This document shows positions 1 to 9,464 of a stretch of 64,000 bases of DNA, in pieces. The notes below the pieces were generated by a model. The model did no database searches. It was not told where the DNA came from and saw only the letters and a list, made by a program, of their open reading frames with translations. Origin of the DNA: Bacillus taeanensis. Its GTDB lineage: Bacteria > Bacillota > Bacilli > Bacillales > UBA6769. Made by a program: the position numbers and the translations under genes. How positions within the stretch are numbered: the stretch's first letter is position 1; each line of letters opens with the position of its first letter. The DNA lies in the NCBI RefSeq assembly GCF_003318295.1, contig NZ_QOCW01000027.1:1-64000 (forward strand), read 5' to 3'.

Positions 1-287
1 CGTTTGGAAAGCTGTCTGCCCTTCTTGTCTATAAACTAAAAGCAAGAGGCATTACGATTGAAAAAGTTGACGAGCATTTTACGTCCCAAACATGTGCTGT
101 TTGTGGAAACCGCAAAAAAGTCAGTGAGCGAACGTATCAGTGTCCATGCGGGTATAAAGAACATCGGGATCTTCATGGGGCAAGGAACATTCTCACCAAA
201 CAGCTGTATGGGAAGATGATCGATTATCCGCTCCATGATCCCATGTATGTAAGACCCACGTATCTACGACCTGCAGTTTCAGCTTAA
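1..287 (+). CDS. tnpB: IS200/IS605-family TnpB (RNA-guided nuclease), 3' part only
   Basis: The open frame enters from the left edge (reading from base 3) and stops at TAA 285-287, leaving about 94 C-terminal residues. Visible are a zinc-ribbon, CAVCG followed 17 residues later by CPCGY, and then HRDLHGARNIL, which matches the RuvC-III region of TnpB where an Asp and a downstream Asn are conserved. TnpB proteins are transposon-encoded RNA-guided DNA nucleases that use a guide RNA made from the element's right end. The N-terminal RuvC motifs lie outside the window, so activity cannot be judged. The transposon right end follows directly. Confidence 0.85.
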   Translation, partial: FGKLSALLVYKLKARGITIEKVDEHFTSQTCAVCGNRKKVSERTYQCPCGYKEHRDLHGARNILTKQLYGKMIDYPLHDPMYVRPTYLRPAVSA

Positions 288-550
288 GAAGAACTTTTTC
301 TGCTGAAAGGAAGTAGTAGACGGGCAGAACCGCCCCTTGTTCGTTGTGAAACGCACAAGTTGCCTACGGTGGCAGTTTTCTGTCGGGAGACACGAAACGG
401 AAAAACCACTATCCTGAAAAGGGATGTTTGGTTCTAAGAACAAAGGCAGTGTTGATGACACTTGTTCCAGCTGGGACGGCTTTTGGACTTGGGAACTTCA
501 AACAGGAAACCCCTTCCTCAAGCGCGAAGCGGTAGGGAGGGGAGGTTCAT
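288..550 (+). mobile_element. IS605-type right end with probable omega/re-RNA region
   Basis: This is non-coding DNA between the tnpB stop and the inferred transposon end. It ends in an imperfect hairpin (CCCCTTCC near 511 pairing with GGGAGGGG near 535) followed by TTCAT at 546-550. The same TTCAT ending closes the transposase-less element at 25773-26223. In TnpB elements this 3' region is transcribed as the guide RNA scaffold, and the bases just past the end act as the guide; here these would start at 551 (ATGAAAGCCGATCTTG). The end point is inferred from the hairpin and the match to the other elements. Confidence 0.5.
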
Positions 551-666
551 ATGAAAGCCGATCTTGTAAAATAGTTTAGATGCTTCATTGGATTAAGTTT
601 GCTAAAATAAAGAAAGTGAAAAATTAGCAAGCGAACTTATATAAATGATACATAGTTGGAGGACAT

Positions 667-1503
667 ATGAGTAAAATAGTTGATTATTTCTTTTTAACAA
701 TCGGATCGATTATTGTCGCAGGAGCACTGGAATTAATTCTTGCGCCAAACGGCTTAGTAGACGGAGGGGTAACCGCACTTGCGATTATGTCGAATTCGTT
801 ATTTGATGTACCGATTTGGATGGTGTTTCTCGGCTTGAACATTCCGATTTTACTGTTTACGGCGCGCGATGTTGGCAAACAGTTTGTGTTTCGGACGCTG
901 TATGCGAATGTGGTCACTTCGATTGGGTTAATTGTTTTTAAGCCAATTCCGGCGATTACAACGTCAGAGCTGTTAATTGTGTTATACGGCGGTTTGATTT
1001 TAGGGCTTGGCATTGGGATTGTTGTGAAATTTGGCGGTGCGATTGATGGCACAGAAATGCTTGCGATTTGGTTTAACGGTCATTTTCGGATTCCAATTAC
1101 AACCTTTCTTTTAGCCGTTAATTTAGTGATTTTCACTGTTGCTGCGTTTGTTTATACGATTGAACATGCGATGTTTTCGCTTGCCGTCTTTTATATTGTC
1201 ACGAAAATGATTGATTTTGTAATCGACGGCTTAAATCAAGGGAAATCGGTAATGATTATTTCGAACACACCTGAAAAAATTGGGGAGAAGATTATTAACG
1301 ATTTAAACCTGAGTGTGACGTATCTGCACGGAGAAGGCGGCTATTTAAAAGAAAACAAAAAAATTATTTACTGCATTACAAACCGCTTTACATATCCAAA
1401 ATTACGAGAAATTGTTCTTGAAGTGGATCCAACCGCGATTTTGGAAGCTTCTTATGTAACCGAAACATCAGGGTTAAAGAAGCAAAAGGGAGCAAACGCT
1501 TAG
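667..1503 (+). CDS. YitT family membrane protein (DUF161/DUF2179)
   Basis: This 278-residue protein has five or six hydrophobic segments in the first ~190 residues (YitT_membrane/DUF161) and a soluble C-terminal DUF2179 domain (about residues 195-265, from GKSVMIISN to EVDPTAILEAS). Length and order are typical of the YitT family, whose molecular role is not settled. TTGGAGGACAT lies just before the ATG. It appears monocistronic, with a hairpin terminator at 1553. The similarity to DUF161/DUF2179 proteins is clear; substrate or function cannot be deduced. Confidence 0.85.
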   Translation: MSKIVDYFFLTIGSIIVAGALELILAPNGLVDGGVTALAIMSNSLFDVPIWMVFLGLNIPILLFTARDVGKQFVFRTLYANVVTSIGLIVFKPIPAITTSELLIVLYGGLILGLGIGIVVKFGGAIDGTEMLAIWFNGHFRIPITTFLLAVNLVIFTVAAFVYTIEHAMFSLAVFYIVTKMIDFVIDGLNQGKSVMIISNTPEKIGEKIINDLNLSVTYLHGEGGYLKENKKIIYCITNRFTYPKLREIVLEVDPTAILEASYVTETSGLKKQKGANA

Positions 1504-1552
1504 GTGCAATTTTCCACGTGTAAAAGAACGCTTTAAAACGCATTGTAAGAAA

Positions 1553-1572
1553 GAACAGCTTTTTTGCTGTTC
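1553..1572 (+). terminator. Hairpin after yitT-like gene
   Basis: GAACAGC and GCTGTTC are separated by six T residues. There is no strong T-run behind the stem, so this may be a weak terminator or an RNA 3'-end stabiliser. Confidence 0.5.
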
Positions 1573-1599
1573 AAAACCCGATAAGGAAGTGAGTCGGTC

Positions 1600-1788
1600 A
1601 TGGCAAACAGAAACAAGTTGTTAGTACCGGGTGCAGAAAATGCGATGAACAAAATGAAAGAGGAAATCGCAAATGAGTTTGGTGTTGAACTAGGCGCTGA
1701 CACAACGGCACGGGCAAACGGCTCTGTAGGCGGCGAGATGGTGAAGCGGATGATCAAACTCGCCGAACAAAGCATGACTGAAAAATAG
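1600..1788 (+). CDS. Alpha/beta-type small acid-soluble spore protein
   Basis: This 62-residue protein coats and protects DNA in the dormant spore. It carries the two hallmark SASP regions: [17 protein letters not shown], which contains the GPR protease cleavage site, and the C-terminal [12 protein letters not shown] segment. A GGAAGTGAG ribosome binding site precedes the ATG. SASP genes are normally transcribed in the forespore by sigma-G, but the -10/-35 was not resolved here. A terminator follows directly. Confidence 0.97.
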   Translation: MANRNKLLVPGAENAMNKMKEEIANEFGVELGADTTARANGSVGGEMVKRMIKLAEQSMTEK

Positions 1789-1800
1789 GTTGGGTTTAGA

Positions 1801-1829
1801 AGAGGTCCTTTAAAGGGCCTCTTTATTTT
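1801..1829 (+). terminator. Rho-independent terminator of the SASP gene
   Basis: AGAGGTCC-TTTAAA-GGGCCTCT stem followed by TTATTTTTT. Confidence 0.85.
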
Positions 1830-1885
1830 TTGAAAGATAAGAAAGTATAGATGGTGGTGAGCAAGGCGCTTTCGCTTTTCTTATG
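1829..1885. repeat. Shortened copy of a dispersed intergenic repeat (see 32557)
   Basis: GAAAGATAAGAAAGTATA at the left and GGTGAGCAAGGCGCTTTCGC plus TTTTCTTA at the right match the two ends of the longer element at 32557-32705. The middle, which contains the CTAGCTCCAGCGCCTA part there, is missing here. Confidence 0.6.
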
Positions 1886-1958
1886 GAAAAGTTTGTTGTA
1901 TGAAACACTTCCAATCCACAAACACTAAAGCGAAAATTAGTGAAAGGAGGGATTTCAT

Positions 1959-2288
1959 TTGAAGATGTCTTGGAAGAGCGCAGCAGCGGCACTCGTATTA
2001 GCGGTGTCATTACTCGGTGTTACGCCTGCTTTTGCAGAGGAACCGCCTGCTAAAGCAGAAGAAAAAGCGGTACAGCTCACAGAGGAGCAAAAGCAGGAAC
2101 TCGCTGAAATGCACAAAAACATGATTGAAGGAAAGCGCGCGTTAATCGCTAAGTATGTCGAGTACGGGATGATCACAAAGGAAAAAGGCGACAAAATCAT
2201 GGCTCACATGGAAGAACGCTACACGAAAATGGAAGAAAATAATTTCATTCCAAAATGGGATCATCATAAAAAGCGCGACTGCAAATAG
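1959..2288 (+). CDS. YckD-like secreted protein (DUF2680)
   Basis: This 109-residue exported protein has an N-terminal signal peptide (about residues 1-26, ending PAFA-EE) and then a charged helical domain of the DUF2680/YckD type with the EYGMITKEKGDKI segment. The start is set at TTG 1959 because AAAGGAGG ends 8 bases before it; the ATG two codons downstream would be too far. The role of the family is unknown. A dispersed repeat begins 8 bases after the stop. Confidence 0.8.
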   Translation: MKMSWKSAAAALVLAVSLLGVTPAFAEEPPAKAEEKAVQLTEEQKQELAEMHKNMIEGKRALIAKYVEYGMITKEKGDKIMAHMEERYTKMEENNFIPKWDHHKKRDCK

Positions 2289-2296
2289 TGCAAATT

Positions 2297-2364
2297 GGGG
2301 TCAGACCCCGCAAAAAGACATCCACCCTATTTTGTCCATATAGAGAGGACATGATAGGGTGGAT
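2297..2364 (+). repeat. REP-like element, copy 1 of 12
   Basis: Palindromic head GGGGTCAGACCCC, linker GCAAAAAGACA, then a variable stem ATCCACCCTAT / ATAGGGTGGAT around TTTTGTCC...GGACA. The stem pairs perfectly in this copy. Confidence 0.85.
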
Positions 2365-2370
2365 CGTTTA

Positions 2371-2606
2371 TTTTACTTTGTTTTACTATTTATTTTACTA
2401 AAAAAGGAGGCTGTGAATGATTTCAGTTGGATTAAATTGCACTTAAATGAATGATTTTTAGATTTTTACAAAAAAATTATAAAAATTCATGAAAAGTATT
2501 GCGCTTTCATCTAACTTTTGATATATTTTACTTAGATATTTTAGTAAAATTTTTACTAGGAAAACAAACAAATAAAGTGAAAAAAGAGTAAAAAAATTAT
2601 TTTACT
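2371..2606. promoter_or_regulatory. TTTTACT repeat array upstream of lacI-type gene
   Basis: TTTTACT occurs at 2371, 2381, 2393, 2527 and 2600. A full palindrome AGTAAAATTTTTACT lies at 2543-2557, and a further AGTAAAA at 2587. The same heptamer recurs at about 3987 before the msmE-like gene. LacI-family regulators bind short palindromes and often autoregulate, so these are plausible operators, but the region is also very AT-rich. Confidence 0.4.
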
Positions 2607-2632
2607 TAAAACCAAGATGGACTGGTGATTAG

Positions 2633-3679
<1,047 letters not shown>

Positions 3680-4014
3680 GTCTCAAATCATGGACTTTGT
3701 TAATTAAATAAATTAATTTGGGGAATCTATAACTTTAAGGAGGTGGTTTCACGGCTTCTAGTTATACCGAAATCAAACAAGGGGATTACTTTTCATTGTA
3801 CAGCGCGAAAGAAAAAAAGAAAAAGTCTCCAAAGCAGCCACTCTGGAGACAACGGAAGTAAAAAAATTGTTTCATTTCTATTATACACAAAAAAGTAACG
3901 AAAACACATTGTTATTTACAAAAAGCTGCTTTAGAAAGTCATATTCCTATTGATTTGTTTTTGTAAGCGTTAACGGGTAAATCTTTTACTTTAATGAAAC
4001 TGGGGGAATTTTAG
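3680..4014 (+). other. Intergenic region before the galactoside operon
   Basis: It contains a strong AAGGAGGTGG at about 3738 with no clear start codon behind it. After it runs an open frame, without ATG, ending EKKKKSPKQPLWRQRK at TAA 3859-3861. A stem GTCTCCA...TCTGGAGAC sits at 3824-3850. The frame could be a decayed or unusually started small gene. Downstream are AT-rich promoter DNA and the operator at 3961. Confidence 0.35.
3961..3975. promoter_or_regulatory. CcpA/LacI-type operator (cre-like) before msmE
   Basis: TTGTAAGCGTTAACG matches the cre consensus WTGNAANCGNWWNCA at all but the last base and has a CGTTAACG palindrome core. It lies 40 bases before the substrate-binding-protein start, suggesting catabolite repression and/or control by the adjacent LacI-type protein. 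Confidence 0.6.
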
Positions 4015-5253
4015 ATGAAAAAAGCATTATCACTTGTCTTATCAGGGACATTAGCATTATCAGCATTAAGCGCGTGTGCAGGCGGCGGTGAAGAGTCTGC
4101 CGGCGGTTCTGGCGATAAAGTAAAAATTGAATTTTTACAATATAAATCAGAAGCAAAAGATACATTTGATGATTTAATCGCAAAGTTTGAAGAAGAAAAT
4201 CCAACTATTGATGTGGTACAAACGAATCCACCTGATTCAGAAACGGTTTTAAAAACGCGTGTTGCAAAACGTGATATTCCAGATGTAATGGGAACTGGAT
4301 TAAACGCAGTCTTTTCAGAGCTTACAGATGCTGGTGTATTCCAAGATGTAACGGGAGATCCTGCGCTTGATAACATTCAGCCGGCATATGTAGAGATGAT
4401 GAAAGATGTAACAGGAAAAGAAGAAGTGTATGGCTTCCCATATGCGGCAAACGCGGATGCGGTGATTTACAACAAAGCCATTTTTGAAGAACTTGGTCTT
4501 GAAGTACCAAAAACATGGGACGAGTTTATTGCCGCTGCTGAAACGGTAAAAGAAGCGGGCAAAATTCCATTTTACTTTACATTTAAAGATTCTTGGACAA
4601 CGCTACCTGCCTTTAACGCACTTGCTGTGAATACAACAGAAGAAGATTTCTTTAAAAGGTTACATGCAGATAAGACAAGCTTTACAGAAGATTATCAAGA
4701 GGCGACAGAAAAATTTGTGAAGCTGTTAGACTATGGTCACAGTGAAAACTCTGGTAAAGCATATCCAGATGGAAACGTAGCATTTGCCAATGGTGAATCT
4801 GCAATGTATTTACAAGGAATTTGGGCGATTACGGAAATTAAAAAAGCAAATCCTGATATTGATCTAGGTGTATTCCCGTATCCTGCGGAAAATCCTGAAA
4901 ATACGAAATTAGTATCTGGTGTTGACCTGCTTCTTTCCATCTCATCACAAACAGAGCACCCAGAGGAAGCGAAAAAGTTTATTGAGTTTTTATTAGATCC
5001 TGAAACAGCACAGCAATATATTGAAGAGCAAAAAGCCTTTTCAGCAGTACAAGGGGTAGAACAAAATGATGCCGCATTTGAAGGATTAAATGAAATGTTT
5101 GAAAAAGGTGCCCTTGTGGACTTCCCGGATCACTATATCCCGCCTGCAGTTGGTCTTGATAAACTTCTTCAAGAATTAACACAGAAAAAAGATGTGGATG
5201 CATTCTTGAAAAACTTAGATACAGAATGGGAAAAAGTACAAAGTCGTAATTAA
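4015..5253 (+). CDS. msmE: ABC sugar transporter, solute-binding lipoprotein (MsmE-like)
   Basis: This 412-residue extracellular lipoprotein captures the sugar for the two permeases encoded next. It has a signal peptide with lipobox LSAC (Cys21), then a family-1 solute-binding fold with FEEENPTIDV, KRDIPDVMGTG and AMYLQGIWAI. It opens a five-gene unit running to the aldo/keto reductase at 9465. An alpha-galactoside ligand (raffinose or melibiose type) is inferred from the GH36 gene downstream. No ATPase gene is present, as is usual for Bacillus systems that share MsmX. Confidence 0.88.
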   Translation: MKKALSLVLSGTLALSALSACAGGGEESAGGSGDKVKIEFLQYKSEAKDTFDDLIAKFEEENPTIDVVQTNPPDSETVLKTRVAKRDIPDVMGTGLNAVFSELTDAGVFQDVTGDPALDNIQPAYVEMMKDVTGKEEVYGFPYAANADAVIYNKAIFEELGLEVPKTWDEFIAAAETVKEAGKIPFYFTFKDSWTTLPAFNALAVNTTEEDFFKRLHADKTSFTEDYQEATEKFVKLLDYGHSENSGKAYPDGNVAFANGESAMYLQGIWAITEIKKANPDIDLGVFPYPAENPENTKLVSGVDLLLSISSQTEHPEEAKKFIEFLLDPETAQQYIEEQKAFSAVQGVEQNDAAFEGLNEMFEKGALVDFPDHYIPPAVGLDKLLQELTQKKDVDAFLKNLDTEWEKVQSRN

Positions 5254-5322
5254 GTTTTGGAATGTTGAAAGAAATTGGGTATATGCTCAATTTCTTTCTC
5301 CCTAGTTAAAGGAGGCTCCAAC

Positions 5323-6255
5323 ATGAAAGAAAGCACAGTTGGTACGATGAAGAAAAGCGGTACACGATCAAACAGCAAAAAAACAAAGAAAAAGAAAATT
5401 AGTTCAGCATTTTATTTAATGACTCTACCGGCAGTTTTATTATTTGCACTGTTTCACACGTTTCCGGCATTACAAGGGATTTATTATTCATTTACAAACT
5501 GGAACGGTTTAAGTCTTACGTATGATTTTATCGGGTTTAAAAACTATATTGCTCTTTTCCAAGATGCAAATGTATTTAACGCCTATTGGTTTACTTTTAA
5601 GTTTGCGATTGTTTCTACCATTTTAGTCAATGTGCTCAGCTTAGCGATTGCACTTGGCTTAAATTCAAAAATTAAATTTAAAAACTTTTTTCGAGGGGTT
5701 TACTTTTTACCGAACGTTTTAAGTATTTTAATTGTCAGCTTTATTTTTAATTATTTATTTGGCAATGTATTTCCGATGTTAGCTGAAAACGTTGGCATTG
5801 AGTTTTTAGCAAAAAATATTCTTGGTAATGAAAACTTAGCTTGGCTTGGAGTCGTGATTGTTGCGGTATGGCAGGCTTGTGCGTTTAACGTGATTTTATA
5901 TTTAGCGGGTCTACAAACCGTTCCGGGCGAGCTTTATGAAGCATCAAGTTTGGATGGTGCGAATAAATGGCAGGAGTTTTGGCATATTACGTTTCCGATT
6001 ATTGCGCCGTTTTTTACAATTAACATGGTGCTTGCGATGAAAAACTTCTTAATGGTATTTGATCATGTGATTGCCTTAACAGGCGGTGGTCCGGGTCGTG
6101 CGACAGAATCGATTTCACTATTAATTTATACAGGCGGATTTCAAGGCGGAGAATTTGCGTATCAATCGGCAAACTCTGTGATCTACTTTATCGTCATTGT
6201 CATTATTTCAGTGACCCAAATTAAATTTTTACAAAAACGGGAGATGGATATGTAA
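5323..6255 (+). CDS. msmF: ABC sugar transporter permease (MsmF-like)
   Basis: This 310-residue membrane protein of the MalF/UgpA type has six hydrophobic segments after a basic N-terminus (KKTKKKKISS). The EAA loop that contacts the ATPase is visible as ELYEASSLDGANKWQEFWHI. The start is placed at ATG 5323 because AAAGGAGG lies 8 bases upstream; an in-frame upstream ATG at 5275 would have no ribosome binding site. Its TAA overlaps the ATG of the next gene by one base (TAATG), indicating translational coupling. Confidence 0.9.
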   Translation: MKESTVGTMKKSGTRSNSKKTKKKKISSAFYLMTLPAVLLFALFHTFPALQGIYYSFTNWNGLSLTYDFIGFKNYIALFQDANVFNAYWFTFKFAIVSTILVNVLSLAIALGLNSKIKFKNFFRGVYFLPNVLSILIVSFIFNYLFGNVFPMLAENVGIEFLAKNILGNENLAWLGVVIVAVWQACAFNVILYLAGLQTVPGELYEASSLDGANKWQEFWHITFPIIAPFFTINMVLAMKNFLMVFDHVIALTGGGPGRATESISLLIYTGGFQGGEFAYQSANSVIYFIVIVIISVTQIKFLQKREMDM

Positions 6256-7076
6256 TGAGTAAAAAAGTAAATTGGACATCAACAGCGTTTATTGCCGCAG
6301 GTTCGTTATTTGTCTTTTTCCCTTTGTATATTGCGATCGCGATTGCTTTAAAATCACCGCAGGAGCTCGCAAACTCTGTACTGGCGCTGCCGACAGGGCT
6401 GCATTTTGAAAACTTTACACGGGCGATTGAAGCAACGAATTTCTTTAATGCCTTTAAAAACAGTGCATTTATTACGACAGCGGCTGTTGTCTTTACGGTG
6501 CTAACGAATTCAATGGTTGCCTATGCCATTACACGGAATATGAAGAACAGCAAATTTTTTAAGTTTCTTTACTTTTACTTTGTGAGCGCCTTGTTTATTC
6601 CATTTCCGATTATTATGCTTCCAATCGTGAAGCAAACGACGATGTTTGGGATGAACAACCCGCTTGGACTTGTGTTTTTATATATCGTTTATGGAGTTGC
6701 CTTTAACACATTTATTTATGTTGGTTACATTCGCTCGATTCCAAAAGAGCTTGAAGAAGCAGCCATTGTTGATGGATGTACAACATGGGGCGTGTTTTGG
6801 AGAATTATTTTCCCGCTTTTAAAACCAATTAATGCAACGGTTGGGATTTTAACATGCTTATGGGTATGGAACGATTTTATGCTTCCGTTAATTATTTTAA
6901 ACGACCAAGACCATATGACGCTGCCGCTTGTGCAGTATGTGTTTCAATCGGAATTTGGCACAGATTATAACTTAGCGTTCGCATCTTATTTAATGGCACT
7001 TGCACCGATGGTCATTGTGTATTTATTCGCGCAAAAATGGATCATCAGCGGTGTGACACGCGGTGCGGTGAAATAA
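6255..7076 (+). CDS. msmG: ABC sugar transporter permease (MsmG-like)
   Basis: This 273-residue partner permease of the MalG/UgpE type has six membrane segments and an EAA loop LEEAAIVDGCTTWGVFWRI about 90 residues from the end. It starts one base inside the previous stop. The pair MsmF/MsmG is expected to form the membrane channel with an ATPase encoded elsewhere. A REP-like element separates it from the alpha-galactosidase gene. Confidence 0.9.
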   Translation: MSKKVNWTSTAFIAAGSLFVFFPLYIAIAIALKSPQELANSVLALPTGLHFENFTRAIEATNFFNAFKNSAFITTAAVVFTVLTNSMVAYAITRNMKNSKFFKFLYFYFVSALFIPFPIIMLPIVKQTTMFGMNNPLGLVFLYIVYGVAFNTFIYVGYIRSIPKELEEAAIVDGCTTWGVFWRIIFPLLKPINATVGILTCLWVWNDFMLPLIILNDQDHMTLPLVQYVFQSEFGTDYNLAFASYLMALAPMVIVYLFAQKWIISGVTRGAVK

Positions 7077-7093
7077 GAGGGGGTCATTTTTTA

Positions 7094-7147
7094 GGGGTCT
7101 GACCCCGCAAAAAGACATTTACCCCAAAATGTCCGTATGGAGAGGAC
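7094..7147 (+). repeat. REP-like element, copy 2 of 12
   Basis: GGGGTCTGACCCC head, GCAAAAAGACA linker, then AAAATGTCC...GGACA. The outer part of the stem is not well paired. It lies between msmG and the GH36 gene, inside the probable operon. Confidence 0.85.
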
Positions 7148-7174
7148 AATATAGATGGAGTGGAGGAAACTACT

Positions 7175-9364
7175 ATGGGAATAAGATTTGATAAAGAAAA
7201 AGAGATTTTTCACCTGCAAGCAAAAAATACGAGCTACGTAATCAAGCTTCTTCATTCAAAGTATGTGTGTCATATGTATTGGGGAAGAAAGGTTCGTGAC
7301 TATCATGAGCCGGATGCACTAAGATTTTTAGACCGGGCGTTTTCAGGAAATCCAAATCCAGAAGACCGCACGTTTTCATTAGATACACAGCCGTTTGAAT
7401 ACCCGGCATACGGAAATACCGATTACCGTGCGCCTGCGTATCAAATTCAGCTTGAAAACGGCTCAACGATTACCGATTTACAGTACAAATCACACCGCAT
7501 TACAAAGGGGAAGCCGAAATTAGAAGGGCTTCCGGCGACATATGTTGAAAGCGATGAAGAAGCAGAAACACTAGAAATCGAATTAGAAGATTCATTGATT
7601 GGGTTAAAAGTATTTTTATCGTATACCGTGTTTGAAAACTTTAACGCGGTTACAAGATCAGTACGTTTTGTGAATGAAGGCGATAAAAACTTAAAAATTT
7701 TACGAGCGCTCAGTACGAATGTTGATTTTCGTGATGATGAGTTTGATCTTTTAACACTTCCCGGTGCATGGGGAAGAGAGCGTTATATTGAAAGGCGTGC
7801 CCTGCAGTCAGGCGTGCAGTCGGTTGAAAGCCGCAGAGGCTCAAGCAGTCACCAGCAAAATCCATTTATTGCCCTGCTTCGTAAAGACACAACAGAGGAT
7901 CACGGCGAAGTGTACGGTTTTAACCTTGTTTACAGCGGCAGTTTCTTAGCGCAGGCTGAAGTTGATCAGTTTCATACAACGCGCGTTTCAATCGGCATTA
8001 ATCCGTTTGATTTTAGCTGGCAGCTCGGGTGCGGGGAAGCGTTTCAAACGCCGGAAGTTGTTCAAGTATATGCTGCAAATGGTTTAGGTGAGATGTCAAG
8101 AACGTATCATAAGCTGTACCGCACGCGCTTATGCCGCGGCGAGCACCGCGATAAAGAGCGTCCAATTCTTATTAATAACTGGGAAGCCACATACTTTGAT
8201 TTTAATGCTGAGAAAATTGAAGAAATCGCTTCTGCCGGTAAGGAGCTTGGCATTGAGCTGTTTGTGCTTGATGACGGCTGGTTCGGAAAGCGTGATGATG
8301 ATAACACCTCACTTGGCGACTGGTTTGTTGACCGCAATAAACTGCCAAATGGGTTAGAAGATTTAGTCGGTCGTGTTCGCAAGATGGACATGCAGTTTGG
8401 CTTATGGTTTGAACCGGAAATGATTTCTGTTGAAAGTGAATTATATAAAAAGCATCCAGATTGGTGCCTGCACGTACCAAACCGCACTCGTTCAGGATCA
8501 CGAAATCAATTAGTGCTTGATTACTCACGCCCGGAAGTATGCGCGGCCATTACAAAAATGGTATCTGACATTTTAGCGAGTGCCCCGATTACGTATGTAA
8601 AGTGGGATATGAACCGCAATATGACAGAAATCGGTTCAGCGGCGCTTCCTCCAGAACGCCAGCGTGAAACGGCACACCGCTATATGCTTGGACTATATGG
8701 CGTGCTTGAAGAAATCACATCAAAATTTCCACACATCTTATTTGAAAGCTGCTCAGGCGGGGGCGGACGTTTTGATCCAGGCATGCTTCATTATATGCCG
8801 CAAACATGGACGAGTGATAACACGGATGCGATTTCACGTTTGAAAATTCAGCACGGCACAAGCATCGTGTATCCGGTAAGTGCAATGGGGGCGCACGTAT
8901 CTGATGTACCGAACCATCAAGTCCACCGCTATACATCACTTGATATTCGCGGTGATGCGGCGATGTCAGGGAACCTTGGCTATGAGCTTGATTTAACGAA
9001 ATTAACGAATGAAGAAAAAGAAGTGGTTAAAAAGCAGGTTGCTTCCTATAAAGAAATTCGCAGTCTTGTTCAGTTCGGCGAGTTTTACCGAATTTTAAGT
9101 CCGTTTGAAGGAAATGAAACAGCATGGATGTTTGTGTCTGAAGATCAAGAGGAAGCCTTTGTATCATACTTCAGAGTGCTCGCCGAACCGCAGGCACCGC
9201 TTAAAGTAGTGAAGCTTAAAGGTCTTGATCCAGAGAAACAATACGAAGTTGTAGAGCTTGGTAAAACATACGGCGGTGATGAGCTGATGCATATTGGCAT
9301 TAATGTCCCTGACTTCCAAGGTGATTTCCAAAGCTTTGGTTGGTGTTTAAAAGAAGTGCATTAA
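7175..9364 (+). CDS. GH36 alpha-galactosidase
   Basis: This 729-residue cytoplasmic enzyme hydrolyses terminal alpha-1,6-galactosides such as melibiose and raffinose. It has an N-terminal beta-sandwich, a TIM barrel from about residue 330 (LINNWEATYFDFN, VLDDGWFGKRDDD) and a C-terminal beta domain. The nucleophile motif KWDMNRNMT places Asp478, and SDNTDAISR places acid/base Asp548. These are the numbers I recall for Geobacillus AgaA-type enzymes, which supports the chosen start at ATG 7175. GGAGG lies 8 bases upstream; the GTG at 7160 overlaps the SD. No signal peptide is seen, so uptake by the upstream importer must come first. Confidence 0.95.
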   Translation: MGIRFDKEKEIFHLQAKNTSYVIKLLHSKYVCHMYWGRKVRDYHEPDALRFLDRAFSGNPNPEDRTFSLDTQPFEYPAYGNTDYRAPAYQIQLENGSTITDLQYKSHRITKGKPKLEGLPATYVESDEEAETLEIELEDSLIGLKVFLSYTVFENFNAVTRSVRFVNEGDKNLKILRALSTNVDFRDDEFDLLTLPGAWGRERYIERRALQSGVQSVESRRGSSSHQQNPFIALLRKDTTEDHGEVYGFNLVYSGSFLAQAEVDQFHTTRVSIGINPFDFSWQLGCGEAFQTPEVVQVYAANGLGEMSRTYHKLYRTRLCRGEHRDKERPILINNWEATYFDFNAEKIEEIASAGKELGIELFVLDDGWFGKRDDDNTSLGDWFVDRNKLPNGLEDLVGRVRKMDMQFGLWFEPEMISVESELYKKHPDWCLHVPNRTRSGSRNQLVLDYSRPEVCAAITKMVSDILASAPITYVKWDMNRNMTEIGSAALPPERQRETAHRYMLGLYGVLEEITSKFPHILFESCSGGGGRFDPGMLHYMPQTWTSDNTDAISRLKIQHGTSIVYPVSAMGAHVSDVPNHQVHRYTSLDIRGDAAMSGNLGYELDLTKLTNEEKEVVKKQVASYKEIRSLVQFGEFYRILSPFEGNETAWMFVSEDQEEAFVSYFRVLAEPQAPLKVVKLKGLDPEKQYEVVELGKTYGGDELMHIGINVPDFQGDFQSFGWCLKEVH

Positions 9365-9366
9365 TA

Positions 9367-9434
9367 GGGGGCTGACCCCGCAAAAAGACATTCACCCCAA
9401 AATGTCCATCTGGAGAGGACGTTTTGGGGTGAAT
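9367..9434 (+). repeat. REP-like element, copy 3 of 12
   Basis: Head GGGGGCTGACCCC (one change), the usual linker, and a perfectly paired stem TTCACCCCAAAATGTCC / GGACGTTTTGGGGTGAA. It begins 2 bases after the galactosidase stop. Confidence 0.85.
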
Positions 9435-9464
9435 CCATCTATATTGTAAAAAGGGGAGAGAAGA

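Noticed and set aside
2401-2455. Leader peptide after AAAAAGGAGG upstream of the lacI-type gene
   Set aside because: Frames from GTG 2413 or ATG 2417 are only 9-13 codons with no terminator/antiterminator structure; kept only as part of the regulatory region.
8088-8528. Several overlapping frames inside the alpha-galactosidase gene
   Set aside because: They are shadow frames of a well-supported GH36 coding sequence.
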